A stretch of DNA of 20,925 nucleotides from Lachnoclostridium sp. UBA903 (GTDB lineage Bacteria; Bacillota; Clostridia; Lachnospirales; Lachnospiraceae). The position numbers and the translations under genes are program-made. The notes beneath the pieces are model-generated. The model had not been told where the DNA came from. It searched no databases and saw nothing but the letters and a program-made list of their open reading frames with translations. The stretch covers positions 1 through 20,925 of the forward strand of contig DBEP01000110.1 in the NCBI GenBank assembly GCA_002294045.1, in the 5' to 3' direction. Positions 13,184 through 20,141 of this stretch are shown here, in pieces. Each line of letters starts with the position of its first letter. The first letter of the stretch is position 1.

Positions 13184-14509
13184 ATGAAAATTAAAAAAAT
13201 AACAGCATTATTGCTGGCAGCTGCAATGTTTCTTTCAGCCTTTTTATCAGCATGCGGTAAGGATAGTTCGTCCGGAGCGGAAGATAAAGATACAAAGGAT
13301 ACTGCGGCCGCCCAAACCGGGAGTGTGAAAGAGGATTCAGGAAGCCCTGTGGAGGTTTCCTTCTGGACCTTGTCTACCAGGCAGGAAGCAGTGGAGCCTA
13401 TTGTGGAAGCTTTTAATGCGGCCGGCAATAACATAAAAGTCACCGCTTCCTATTACGATACGGACGGTATAAAAGATGCATGCAAGGTGGCGGCTTCTTC
13501 TGAAACCCTGCCTGATATGTGGTTTAACTGGGGCGGAAGCTTAGGCGGTTTTTATGCGGAAAACGATCTTACATACGATTTGACGGATTATGCAAAAGAG
13601 CATGACTGGGATAGCAAATTCAGCGAGGCGGCATTGAATTTATGCCGGTTAAACAATACTTTATCCGGATATCCTACCAGCTTTAATGTTCTGGCAATAT
13701 ATTATCGCAATGATATCTTTGAAAAATATAACATTGCGGTGCCAAAAACCTTTGAAGAATTTGAACAGGCATGTGCAACCTTAAAGGAAAACGGCATAAT
13801 ACCCATATCTACCGCAGGATTATACGGATGGCATGCCATGAGATTTGTGGAGCTGCTTATTGAACATTATGCGGGGGCCGAACTTCATGATAAATTAAAT
13901 ACTTTTGACGAGAGCTGGAATAATGATGCCGTTGTAAAAGCACTTGCAAAATACCAGGAATTCTGTGAGAAAGGATATTTTCCGGAAGGTTTTGTTACGG
14001 CGGATCCCAACGACACGCTGCTGAATATGGCATCGGGAGCAGCTGCCATGGATATACAGGGACAATGGTATGACGGTCAGATAATACAGAATGGCGTGGA
14101 TATTAACTTATTCGGAACATTTCCGTTCCCGTCGGGAGGTTCAAACCGGTTATCCTCCTTCGTAGAGATGACACAGTTTAACAAGAACCTTACCGAGGAA
14201 AAACTGGATGCCTGTATTAAATTTATGGATTATTATTATAGCGATGAAAATGTAAAAAAATATGCGGAATATTATAATTTACCTCTTCCTTTAAAGGTTA
14301 CTGCCATGCCGGAAGGACAGCCTAACGTGGAAATTATGATTAAAACCGGCAATGAGAACGGCACCTTTACCATTACGGACCAGGCTTTCCCGACAGAAGT
14401 TGCAGACGTATTATTTGATGCACAGGATGCCATTGCATACGGACAGATGACACCGAAAGAAGGTGCGGATAATATTCAGGCGGCAATCGAAGCATATAAC
14501 AGCAAATAA
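13184..14509 (+). CDS. Sugar ABC importer 2, solute-binding lipoprotein
   Basis: Family 1 extracellular solute-binding protein, 441 residues. The lipoprotein signal has a basic start, an Ala/Leu-rich hydrophobic core and an LSAC lipobox, with C24 as the anchor. An acidic low-complexity linker (about 25-55) precedes the mature domain, where SFWTLSTRQEAVEPIVEAFN and YYRNDIFEKYNIAVPKTFEEF are typical. The ATG at 13184 has GGGAGGA 5 to 6 nt upstream. It leads an operon with two permeases and a hydrolase-like protein, so its ligand is probably an oligosaccharide that the hydrolase then cleaves inside the cell. It is related to, but clearly diverged from, the binding protein of importer 1. Confidence 0.93.
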   Translation: MKIKKITALLLAAAMFLSAFLSACGKDSSSGAEDKDTKDTAAAQTGSVKEDSGSPVEVSFWTLSTRQEAVEPIVEAFNAAGNNIKVTASYYDTDGIKDACKVAASSETLPDMWFNWGGSLGGFYAENDLTYDLTDYAKEHDWDSKFSEAALNLCRLNNTLSGYPTSFNVLAIYYRNDIFEKYNIAVPKTFEEFEQACATLKENGIIPISTAGLYGWHAMRFVELLIEHYAGAELHDKLNTFDESWNNDAVVKALAKYQEFCEKGYFPEGFVTADPNDTLLNMASGAAAMDIQGQWYDGQIIQNGVDINLFGTFPFPSGGSNRLSSFVEMTQFNKNLTEEKLDACIKFMDYYYSDENVKKYAEYYNLPLPLKVTAMPEGQPNVEIMIKTGNENGTFTITDQAFPTEVADVLFDAQDAIAYGQMTPKEGADNIQAAIEAYNSK

Positions 14510-14516
14510 GGGCCTA

Positions 14517-14538
14517 AAGGGGCTGTCAGCAGCCCCTT
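14517..14538 (+). other. Intercistronic hairpin of importer 2
   Basis: AAGGGGCTG (14517-14525) pairs perfectly with CAGCCCCTT (14530-14538) across a TCAG tetraloop, 8 bp after the binding-protein stop. No T-tract follows (TTAATCCG). It probably blocks 3' exonucleases or partially terminates, favouring binding protein over permease. Importer 1 has a hairpin at the same place. Confidence 0.6.
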
Positions 14539-14559
14539 AATCCGACTGGAGAAGATATA

Positions 14560-15432
14560 ATGAAAAGAGAAAAGAAATTTGAATTCAGTACTTATGCTTT
14601 TTTGATTCCGGCAGGTATAATATATCTTTCCGTAATTATCATCCCTGTCTTTTATTCTTTATATATCAGTTTATTTACCTGGAACGGCATTGGGGAAATG
14701 AAGTTTATCGGATTACAGAATTATTGGAAGCTTTTTACGGCGGATAAAATTTTCTTTACCGCGCTTAAAAATAATTTAATCTGGATTATGCTGACCATTC
14801 TGGTAACTATGACGGTCTCTTTGGGACTGGCACTGCTGCTTAACAATAAATTTAAAGGAAGAACGTTTTTCCGGGGATTTTTTTATTTTCCCTGTGTAAT
14901 TGCACCCATTGCGGTAGCCATCATCTGGAGATGGATTTACAATCCCAATATCGGATTTATCAACCAGTTTTTTAAAGCGTTGGAGATTAATTTTTCACAA
15001 AGCTGGATATCCGATCCCAGGTATAGTTTATATGCGGTATTTGCCGCATCACTGTGGCAGGCCGTGGGACAGCCCACACTCCTTTTTATGGCAGGACTGC
15101 AGGCCGTATCGGCGGATGTTCTGGAAGCCGCAACCATTGATGGTGCGGGAGCAATTAAAAAATTCTTTTATATTACGGTGCCTCTCATGAAAGAAACCTT
15201 TGTTATAGTCATTGCAACTTTGATTGTAGCGGCAATGAAAGTATTTGATATTGTACAGGGGCTGACAGGCGGGGGACCGAACAATGCTACCCAGATGTTG
15301 GCTACTTACATGTATTCGCAGACCTTCCAGTATAATAATGTTGGACTCGGTACTGCCGTAGCGTGTATCATGGTTATCATGATGCTTGTGGTAATTGTAC
15401 CTTATGTTTCATTTACGGCAAAAGAAAATTAG
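14560..15432 (+). CDS. Sugar ABC importer 2, permease subunit (MalF/UgpA type)
   Basis: Integral membrane permease, 290 residues with six predicted helices; the first is about FLIPAGIIYLSVIIIPVFYS. The EAA loop reads LEAATIDGAGAIKKFFYITV and is followed by the conserved GGGPNNAT turn. The ATG at 14560 has GGAGA about 8 nt upstream. It is 50 bp after the binding-protein gene, with the hairpin in between, and 12 bp before the next permease. It should pair with that permease and a common ATPase encoded elsewhere. Confidence 0.93.
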   Translation: MKREKKFEFSTYAFLIPAGIIYLSVIIIPVFYSLYISLFTWNGIGEMKFIGLQNYWKLFTADKIFFTALKNNLIWIMLTILVTMTVSLGLALLLNNKFKGRTFFRGFFYFPCVIAPIAVAIIWRWIYNPNIGFINQFFKALEINFSQSWISDPRYSLYAVFAASLWQAVGQPTLLFMAGLQAVSADVLEAATIDGAGAIKKFFYITVPLMKETFVIVIATLIVAAMKVFDIVQGLTGGGPNNATQMLATYMYSQTFQYNNVGLGTAVACIMVIMMLVVIVPYVSFTAKEN

Positions 15433-15444
15433 GAGGGACAAAAT

Positions 15445-16284
15445 ATGGAGGGAAAGCAGAAAAAAATGGTAAAAAAAATAGCGTTGTATGCTGTTTTGGT
15501 AATTTTAGCCATAATCTGGATTGTTCCCATGTTTACTTTAATTGCCACGGCGATAAAGAGTAAACAGGACTTTTACAGCGGAATCAGTCTCTTTAGACTT
15601 CCGGAAAAAATTGCGTGGAGTAATTTTATAAATGCCATTACTAAAGGACGTCTGTTCACCTATATGAGAAATGACCTGATTGTTACCTGTCTCAAAGTAC
15701 CCTTAGGAATCTTCGTGGGTGCGTTGGCGGCTTTTTCTCTGACACGTCTTAATGTCAGGCACAGGACCGGTATTTTTATTTTTTTTCTGATAGGCATGAT
15801 GCTGCCTATGCAGGTGGCGTTAGTGCCGATTAACGTTATATTCAGTAAACTGAAACTGTTGAATACATATTTCGGTTTGTTTTATGTATATGTAGGATTT
15901 GGTATTTCCTATGCAATTCTGATTCTAAGGGGATTTATGAGAGGAATACCCAAAGACATTGATGAAGCCGCATATATAGACGGGTGTAATAAGTGGCAGC
16001 TTTTTATCCGGATAATTTTCCCGGTTTCCAAACCGGCCGTAGCGACTCTGTTAATTACCGATTTCCTGGCAACCTGGAATGAATACCTGTTAGCCAGTGT
16101 TATCATAAACGACAATACGAAAAAAACAGTTCCGGTAGGATTAATGACTTTTGTAGGGGAGCATGGGACGGATTACGGTTATTTGTGTGCGGGGGTTCTC
16201 ATATCCGTAATACCCGTAATACTTGTATACCTTATATTCCAGCGTTATTTTGTGGAAGGTATGGCAGGTGCAGTAAAATCATAA
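15445..16284 (+). CDS. Sugar ABC importer 2, permease subunit (MalG/UgpE type)
   Basis: Second permease, 279 residues, six membrane helices, EAA loop DEAAYIDGCNKWQLFIRIIF and C-terminal AGAVKS tail. The ribosome site AGGAGGGA lies about 6 nt before the ATG at 15445. It has the same length and tail form as the MalG-type subunit of importer 1, so the two importers are built from the same subfamily. The hydrolase gene follows after 24 bp and is surely cotranscribed. Confidence 0.93.
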   Translation: MEGKQKKMVKKIALYAVLVILAIIWIVPMFTLIATAIKSKQDFYSGISLFRLPEKIAWSNFINAITKGRLFTYMRNDLIVTCLKVPLGIFVGALAAFSLTRLNVRHRTGIFIFFLIGMMLPMQVALVPINVIFSKLKLLNTYFGLFYVYVGFGISYAILILRGFMRGIPKDIDEAAYIDGCNKWQLFIRIIFPVSKPAVATLLITDFLATWNEYLLASVIINDNTKKTVPVGLMTFVGEHGTDYGYLCAGVLISVIPVILVYLIFQRYFVEGMAGAVKS

Positions 16285-16308
16285 TGAAAGAACAGGAAGG
16301 ATAAAGCA

Positions 16309-17838
16309 ATGAGAGAGATAAATTATGTGAAAACGGTAGAAAAGTGGGGGGTATTCGAAGTAGCCATACCAGGCTATTCCGATAAAAATCCATTTACCGA
16401 TTATACGATTCGGGGCAGATTTTACAGTAAAAATGAAGATAAATGCGTGGATGGCTTTTATGACGGCGACGGCATTTACAAAGTAAGGTTTATGCCGTCT
16501 TTTGAGGAGTCTTACACATTTGATATAGAAGGCAGCTTTTCAGAAGAGAAATACCATGGGTTCTTTGATGTAACACCTCCTGAAAAAAACAATCACGGTC
16601 CGGTCAGAGTGGCAAATACCTATCATTTTGCTTATGAAGACGGTACTCCCTATTATCCCCTGGGGACAACCTGCTATGTGTGGAGCCTTCAGCCGGAAGA
16701 ACTCCAGGAACTAACATTAAAAACCCTGGCAGACAGCGCCTTTAATAAAATACGTTTTTGTATTTTCCCAAAACACTACGACTATAACTTCAATGAACCA
16801 ATCAGCTATCCTTATGCAGGAACACCCTGTGATAATTCTGGGCTGTTAAAAGAGAATTATATCGAATATATGGGCTGTGCACCGGGCAATAACTGGGATT
16901 ATATGAGGTTTAACCCCGAACATTTCCAAAGGTTTGAAAAAAGGGTAAATGACCTGATGGATATGGGAATCGAAGCGGACATTATTGTGATGCACCCTTA
17001 TGACCGCTGGGGATTCAGCATGATGGATAAAGAAGCGGATGATTTATATTGGAATTATGTAATTGCCAGACTGAGCGCTTACCGGAATGTATGGTGGTCC
17101 CTGGCCAACGAATATGACCTGATGGCTCATAAACAACTGGAAGACTGGGAACGGTACGCTGAAATTATCTGTAAAAAAGACGCCTACAACCATTTGCGTT
17201 CCATTCATAATTGCAGGTCCTTCTACGATTATTCAAAGCCCTGGATCACCCACTGCAGCATCCAGCGCCAGGATACTTATAAAACGGCGGAATATACGGA
17301 TGAGTGGAGAATCCGCTACAAAAAACCGGTTGTTCTGGATGAAATTGCTTATGAAGGAAATATCCAGCATGGCTGGGGAAATATAAGCGGACAGGAGATG
17401 GTCCGAAGATTCTGGGAAGCTGCCTGCCGGGGAGGTTATGGGGGACACGGGGAAACCTTTATGGATCCGGAGAATATTTTATGGTGGTCCCATGGAGGAA
17501 AGCTTCACGGAGAAAGCCCAAAGCGGTTTAAGTTTTTGTCAGGGATACTAAAAGAAACTCCCGGACTTGGACTGGCGCCGATGAATGCAAAATGGGATGA
17601 AGTGGCTGCCAGAGCAGACGGCTCACCTTTTGGTGACGGAGGTTACTACCTGTACTATTACGGATTTAACAGGCCGTCTTTCAGGGAGTATTACTTTGAT
17701 GATTTACACACCTATGAAGCGGAGGTTATTGATACCTGGAACATGACAATTACCAAAGCCGGACAATATAAAGGCAAATTTCAGGTAGAACTGCCGGGAC
17801 GCGAGTATATGGCAGTGCGTATACGCCAGGCGGACTAG
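16309..17838 (+). CDS. Cytoplasmic glycoside hydrolase-like protein (DUF5060/DUF4038/DUF5605 type)
   Basis: Putative clan-A TIM-barrel glycosidase of 509 residues. Residues 1-90 form the beta-sandwich DUF5060 region (GVFEVAIPGYSDKNPF, then DGFYDGDGIYKVRFMPSFEE). The barrel starts near YHFAYEDGTPYYPLGTTCY (about 104-122). E268 in the SLANEYD motif fits the acid/base of strand 4, and E345 in VVLDEIAYEG fits the nucleophile of strand 7. The C-terminal region from about 430 resembles DUF5605. No signal peptide, so it acts on imported sugar. Related proteins with DUF4038 include apiosidase-like GH140 enzymes, but the substrate is not readable here. The gene is the last of the importer 2 operon. 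Confidence 0.8.
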   Translation: MREINYVKTVEKWGVFEVAIPGYSDKNPFTDYTIRGRFYSKNEDKCVDGFYDGDGIYKVRFMPSFEESYTFDIEGSFSEEKYHGFFDVTPPEKNNHGPVRVANTYHFAYEDGTPYYPLGTTCYVWSLQPEELQELTLKTLADSAFNKIRFCIFPKHYDYNFNEPISYPYAGTPCDNSGLLKENYIEYMGCAPGNNWDYMRFNPEHFQRFEKRVNDLMDMGIEADIIVMHPYDRWGFSMMDKEADDLYWNYVIARLSAYRNVWWSLANEYDLMAHKQLEDWERYAEIICKKDAYNHLRSIHNCRSFYDYSKPWITHCSIQRQDTYKTAEYTDEWRIRYKKPVVLDEIAYEGNIQHGWGNISGQEMVRRFWEAACRGGYGGHGETFMDPENILWWSHGGKLHGESPKRFKFLSGILKETPGLGLAPMNAKWDEVAARADGSPFGDGGYYLYYYGFNRPSFREYYFDDLHTYEAEVIDTWNMTITKAGQYKGKFQVELPGREYMAVRIRQAD

Positions 17839-17850
17839 TGTTTACACTAG
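17835..17850. repeat. 16-bp palindrome at the hydrolase stop codon
   Basis: CTAGTGT and ACACTAG flank TT, including the TAG stop. It lies in the 24-bp gap between convergent genes. A second small repeat, CGTTT/AAACG (17869-17882), follows. Neither has a T-tract typical of a terminator. Confidence 0.35.
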
Positions 17851-17862
17851 AGCGTGAATCAA

Positions 17863-18738
17863 TCAGAGCGTTTTAATAAACGAGCTTACTTCCCGTATAT
17901 ATTCTTCTATATGTAATACTGTTGCAAGATGGCCGCCGCTTAACGAAGTGCATACTGCGGGATTGGGCATAAGATAAATTAACTGCTGTTTCACATCTTC
18001 GCTGAACGTTTTGTCATCCGGTGAAAGTATTAACATAACCTTTCCGCCCAATATAACAAAATGCTCCGGCGTACAGGATGCCTCTTCTGTCAGGCCTAAC
18101 AGAAGTCTGTCCATCTGCAGCTCTTTTTGTTTCGTGTATGGAGCCATTAAATCTTTAAATACGGCTTTCATGTAAGCCTGTTCTTCTTTGGTGCCGTCTT
18201 TTACTTTGGAAAGACTCATTTTTAAGAACAGCGGTTTGAGCCATGAGTATGGCAGCACCTTTACGAGACGGTAAAGAAGCATCAGTTTATTTGCCATGCC
18301 CTGAAGCTCATGACGGGTTCCCGGTGTCAATGCGGCCGTATTAGATAATACCATACCCCTAACGATACCGGGATGCCGTCTGGCAATCACCTGTGCGAGG
18401 CATCCGCCGTAGGATTGTCCGACTAATACCGCCGGAGGCAGTTGTAACAGGGATGTCAGTTTAGCAATCCAATCGGCAAGTGCCGCATTATTATCCAATT
18501 CCACGGGGTAATCAAACGCCAATACCCTGAAATTCTTTATGAAATGCTGCATATGGCGGAACCAGCTTGCACAGACGCCAAAACCGCCCGATAAAAGTAT
18601 AATAACCGGTTCTCCTTCACCGGCTAATTTATAGGAATAGGTTTTACCGTCAATCCTGGCCGACTTGTCCGGAAAACATTCATGAAACCGGGGTATATCT
18701 CTGTTGTACAGCAGGTCATATCTGAACTTTTCAGCCAT
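17863..18738 (-). CDS. Alpha/beta hydrolase
   Basis: Cytoplasmic hydrolase of 291 residues with an alpha/beta-hydrolase fold; the reaction is unknown (esterase or related). The oxyanion strand reads VIILLSGGFGVCASW (45-59), the nucleophile elbow is GQSYGG with S109, the acid is D241 or D242 (LSPDD), and the catalytic histidine is H270 (SGGHLA), so the triad looks complete. The ATG at 18738 has GAGG 8 nt upstream; an in-frame TTG at 18759 has no ribosome site. It is monocistronic, has a perfect consensus promoter, and its end converges with the importer 2 operon. Confidence 0.88.
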   Translation of the reverse strand: MAEKFRYDLLYNRDIPRFHECFPDKSARIDGKTYSYKLAGEGEPVIILLSGGFGVCASWFRHMQHFIKNFRVLAFDYPVELDNNAALADWIAKLTSLLQLPPAVLVGQSYGGCLAQVIARRHPGIVRGMVLSNTAALTPGTRHELQGMANKLMLLYRLVKVLPYSWLKPLFLKMSLSKVKDGTKEEQAYMKAVFKDLMAPYTKQKELQMDRLLLGLTEEASCTPEHFVILGGKVMLILSPDDKTFSEDVKQQLIYLMPNPAVCTSLSGGHLATVLHIEEYIREVSSFIKTL

Positions 18739-18781
18739 AACACATTCCTCACTTTCCAAAGCGCAGTCTGCCTAAATAATT

Positions 18782-18811
18782 CGGCGCAATGATTTTTCAA
18801 ACGCACTCTAA
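18782..18811 (-). repeat. Dispersed short repeat, copy 2 (in hydrolase leader)
   Basis: CGGCGCA..ATTTTTCAAACGCACTCTAA on the plus strand matches 19621-19650 at about 22 of 30 positions, with an identical ATTTTTCAAAC core. It falls in the 5' leader of the alpha/beta hydrolase mRNA. Confidence 0.45.
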
Positions 18812-18826
18812 CCTTTACGTAAAATA

Positions 18827-18855
18827 ATTATAACTGGAAACAAAATCCATGTCAA
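18827..18855 (-). promoter_or_regulatory. Perfect consensus promoter of the alpha/beta hydrolase gene
   Basis: On the minus strand TTGACA (complement of 18850-18855), exactly 17 bp, then TATAAT (complement of 18827-18832). Start near 18820, leader about 80 nt. Such a promoter suggests strong constitutive expression. Confidence 0.75.
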
Positions 18856-18973
18856 TAAACCCAATGCCGTGTTATAAGGACCTTCCCAATGCAAAGTCGG
18901 ACAACGACCTCCGGAAACGATTTCCCCTCCGGATTTATTCCTTTCTGTGCCTGTTCTGTGCCTTTCGGAGGAG

Positions 18974-19002
18974 TTGCTTATTTTTCTTTTTAATGCTAAA
19001 AT
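18974..19002 (+). promoter_or_regulatory. Promoter of the GNAT acetyltransferase gene
   Basis: TTGCTT (18974-18979), 17-bp spacer ending in TGC (extended -10), TAAAAT (18997-19002). The leader is about 22 nt, ending in the ribosome site. Confidence 0.6.
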
Positions 19003-19030
19003 CTACTTATTCATTTCACGGGGAGGTTTT

Positions 19031-19588
19031 ATGCAGCGAATTTATCAGACAGAAAGGTTATTATTAAAAGTACTGGATAAATCCTGCGCAGAGCAGGTAT
19101 TGGATTATTATGTAAGGAACAAGGAATTTCTGAAGGAATGGGAAGCCTTAAAGGAGGAGGAGTTTTACACGAAAACAAGCCAGGAAGAGCTTTTAGACGA
19201 GGATTACCGGGACATAAATAATAGAAGCGCCTTAAGGCTCTGGATTTACAAAAAGGAGAATCCGGAACGAATTATTGGAAATATTGCCTTTACCAATATT
19301 GTCAGGGGTGTTTTTCTTTCCTGTTTTCTTGGTTATAGACTGGATAAGGAGGAGATTAATAAGGGTTATATGACAGAAGCAGCCGGCAAAGGGATTACTA
19401 TTATGTTCGAGGATTACGGGCTCCACAGAATAGAGGCCAATATAATGCCTAAGAACCTGCGCTCCTTAAAAGTTGTTGAAAAGCTGGGTTTTTATAAGGA
19501 AGGAATAGCACGCAGCTATCTGAAGATAAATGGTAAATGGGAAGACCATATACATATGGTTATATTGAATAAAAAGATGCATACATAG
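19031..19588 (+). CDS. GNAT-family N-acetyltransferase (RimJ/RimL type)
   Basis: Acetyl-CoA-dependent acetyltransferase of 185 residues. It opens with the family signature YQTERLLLKVLD, has the core strand GYRLDKEEINKGYMTEAAGK (acetyl-CoA loop) and the conserved HRIEANIMPKNLRSLKVVEK, followed by LGFYKEG. The ATG at 19031 has GGGGAGG 4 nt upstream; the open frame runs further up to 18947 but that part covers the promoter. It is monocistronic and not linked to the sugar genes. The target could be a ribosomal protein N-terminus, an amino acid or a small molecule. Confidence 0.9.
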   Translation: MQRIYQTERLLLKVLDKSCAEQVLDYYVRNKEFLKEWEALKEEEFYTKTSQEELLDEDYRDINNRSALRLWIYKKENPERIIGNIAFTNIVRGVFLSCFLGYRLDKEEINKGYMTEAAGKGITIMFEDYGLHRIEANIMPKNLRSLKVVEKLGFYKEGIARSYLKINGKWEDHIHMVILNKKMHT

Positions 19589-19609
19589 CGGGCAGTTCAG
19601 GCTGTTGCC

Positions 19610-19636
19610 AGGGTGCGGTCCGGCACAGGCATTTTT
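19610..19636 (+). terminator. Possible terminator of the GNAT gene
   Basis: GCC..GTGC can pair with GCAC.GGC around GGTCCG, followed by ATTTTT. The stem is bulged and overlaps repeat copy 3. Confidence 0.35.
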
Positions 19637-19650
19637 CAAACACGCTCTTA
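19621..19650 (-). repeat. Dispersed short repeat, copy 3
   Basis: CGGCACA..ATTTTTCAAACACGCTCTTA on the plus strand; see 18782-18811 for the matching copy. It lies just after the GNAT gene. Confidence 0.45.
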
Positions 19651-19745
19651 GGAACGTTAAGTTTGGAGTAACAATATCAAAACAACAGGAATATATTAAA
19701 GTATAGTACGAAATTAAAACTTTCCAATGTACTTTCTCATACTAA

Positions 19746-19774
19746 TTGCAAACAATCTTTTTATAGAATATAGT
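19746..19774 (+). promoter_or_regulatory. Promoter of the 56-residue protein gene
   Basis: TTGCAA (19746-19751), 17 bp, TATAGT (19769-19774), about 20 bp before the ribosome site's ATG. Confidence 0.5.
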
Positions 19775-19798
19775 ATCAACTGGAGAGGAGGTTAGGTG

Positions 19799-19969
19799 AT
19801 GAGTATTGATGAAATCAGAAGAACCATAGCTGAACAGAAAAGACTGATTGACAAAGCAACGGAAGAAGTGAAGACTGCTCCGGCAGACATAAGATTAAGA
19901 CAGGAAAAAATACTGCAGCTTGTAAAAGAAGAATTGGCAGCAGCAGAAAATGAACTTGTTAAATATTAA
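19799..19969 (+). CDS. Small helical hypothetical protein, 56 residues
   Basis: A short gene beginning MSIDEIRRTIAEQK and ending AENELVKY. I do not recognise a family. It is rich in Glu, Lys, Ala, Leu and Ile with heptad-like spacing, so it should be a soluble helix or helical hairpin, broken near residue 28 by a proline (TAPAD). Support for it being real: AGGAGGT 6 nt before the ATG, a promoter at 19746-19774, and a strong terminator 37 bp after the stop, so it is a self-contained transcription unit. GTG at 19796 is an alternative start adding one residue. It could be a small partner or structural protein; function unknown. Confidence 0.75.
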   Translation: MSIDEIRRTIAEQKRLIDKATEEVKTAPADIRLRQEKILQLVKEELAAAENELVKY

Positions 19970-20005
19970 GATAAATTATAAGTGAATTTCCAGACAGGGT
20001 AATAT

Positions 20006-20052
20006 AGGGGCTTACGTAAACACAGCACAGCTGTTTACATAAGCCCCTTTTC
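20006..20052 (+). terminator. Strong rho-independent terminator
   Basis: A 17-bp stem (20006-20022 with 20032-20048, one A-C mismatch) has a 9-nt loop and a GC-rich base (AGGGGCTTA/TAAGCCCCT), followed by TTT. It ends the small-protein transcript. Confidence 0.85.
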
Positions 20053-20141
20053 ATATCCTTTTTTATTCAATAGAAAATTGCATCCTGTGGAATAAAAACG
20101 CTCCGCATATACGCATGACGCGCCAGGCTCTTTCTTATCTT

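Noticed and set aside
18849..19067. Plus-strand open frame overlapping the GNAT start
   Set aside because: It covers the GNAT promoter and ribosome site, is in another frame, and has no ribosome site of its own.
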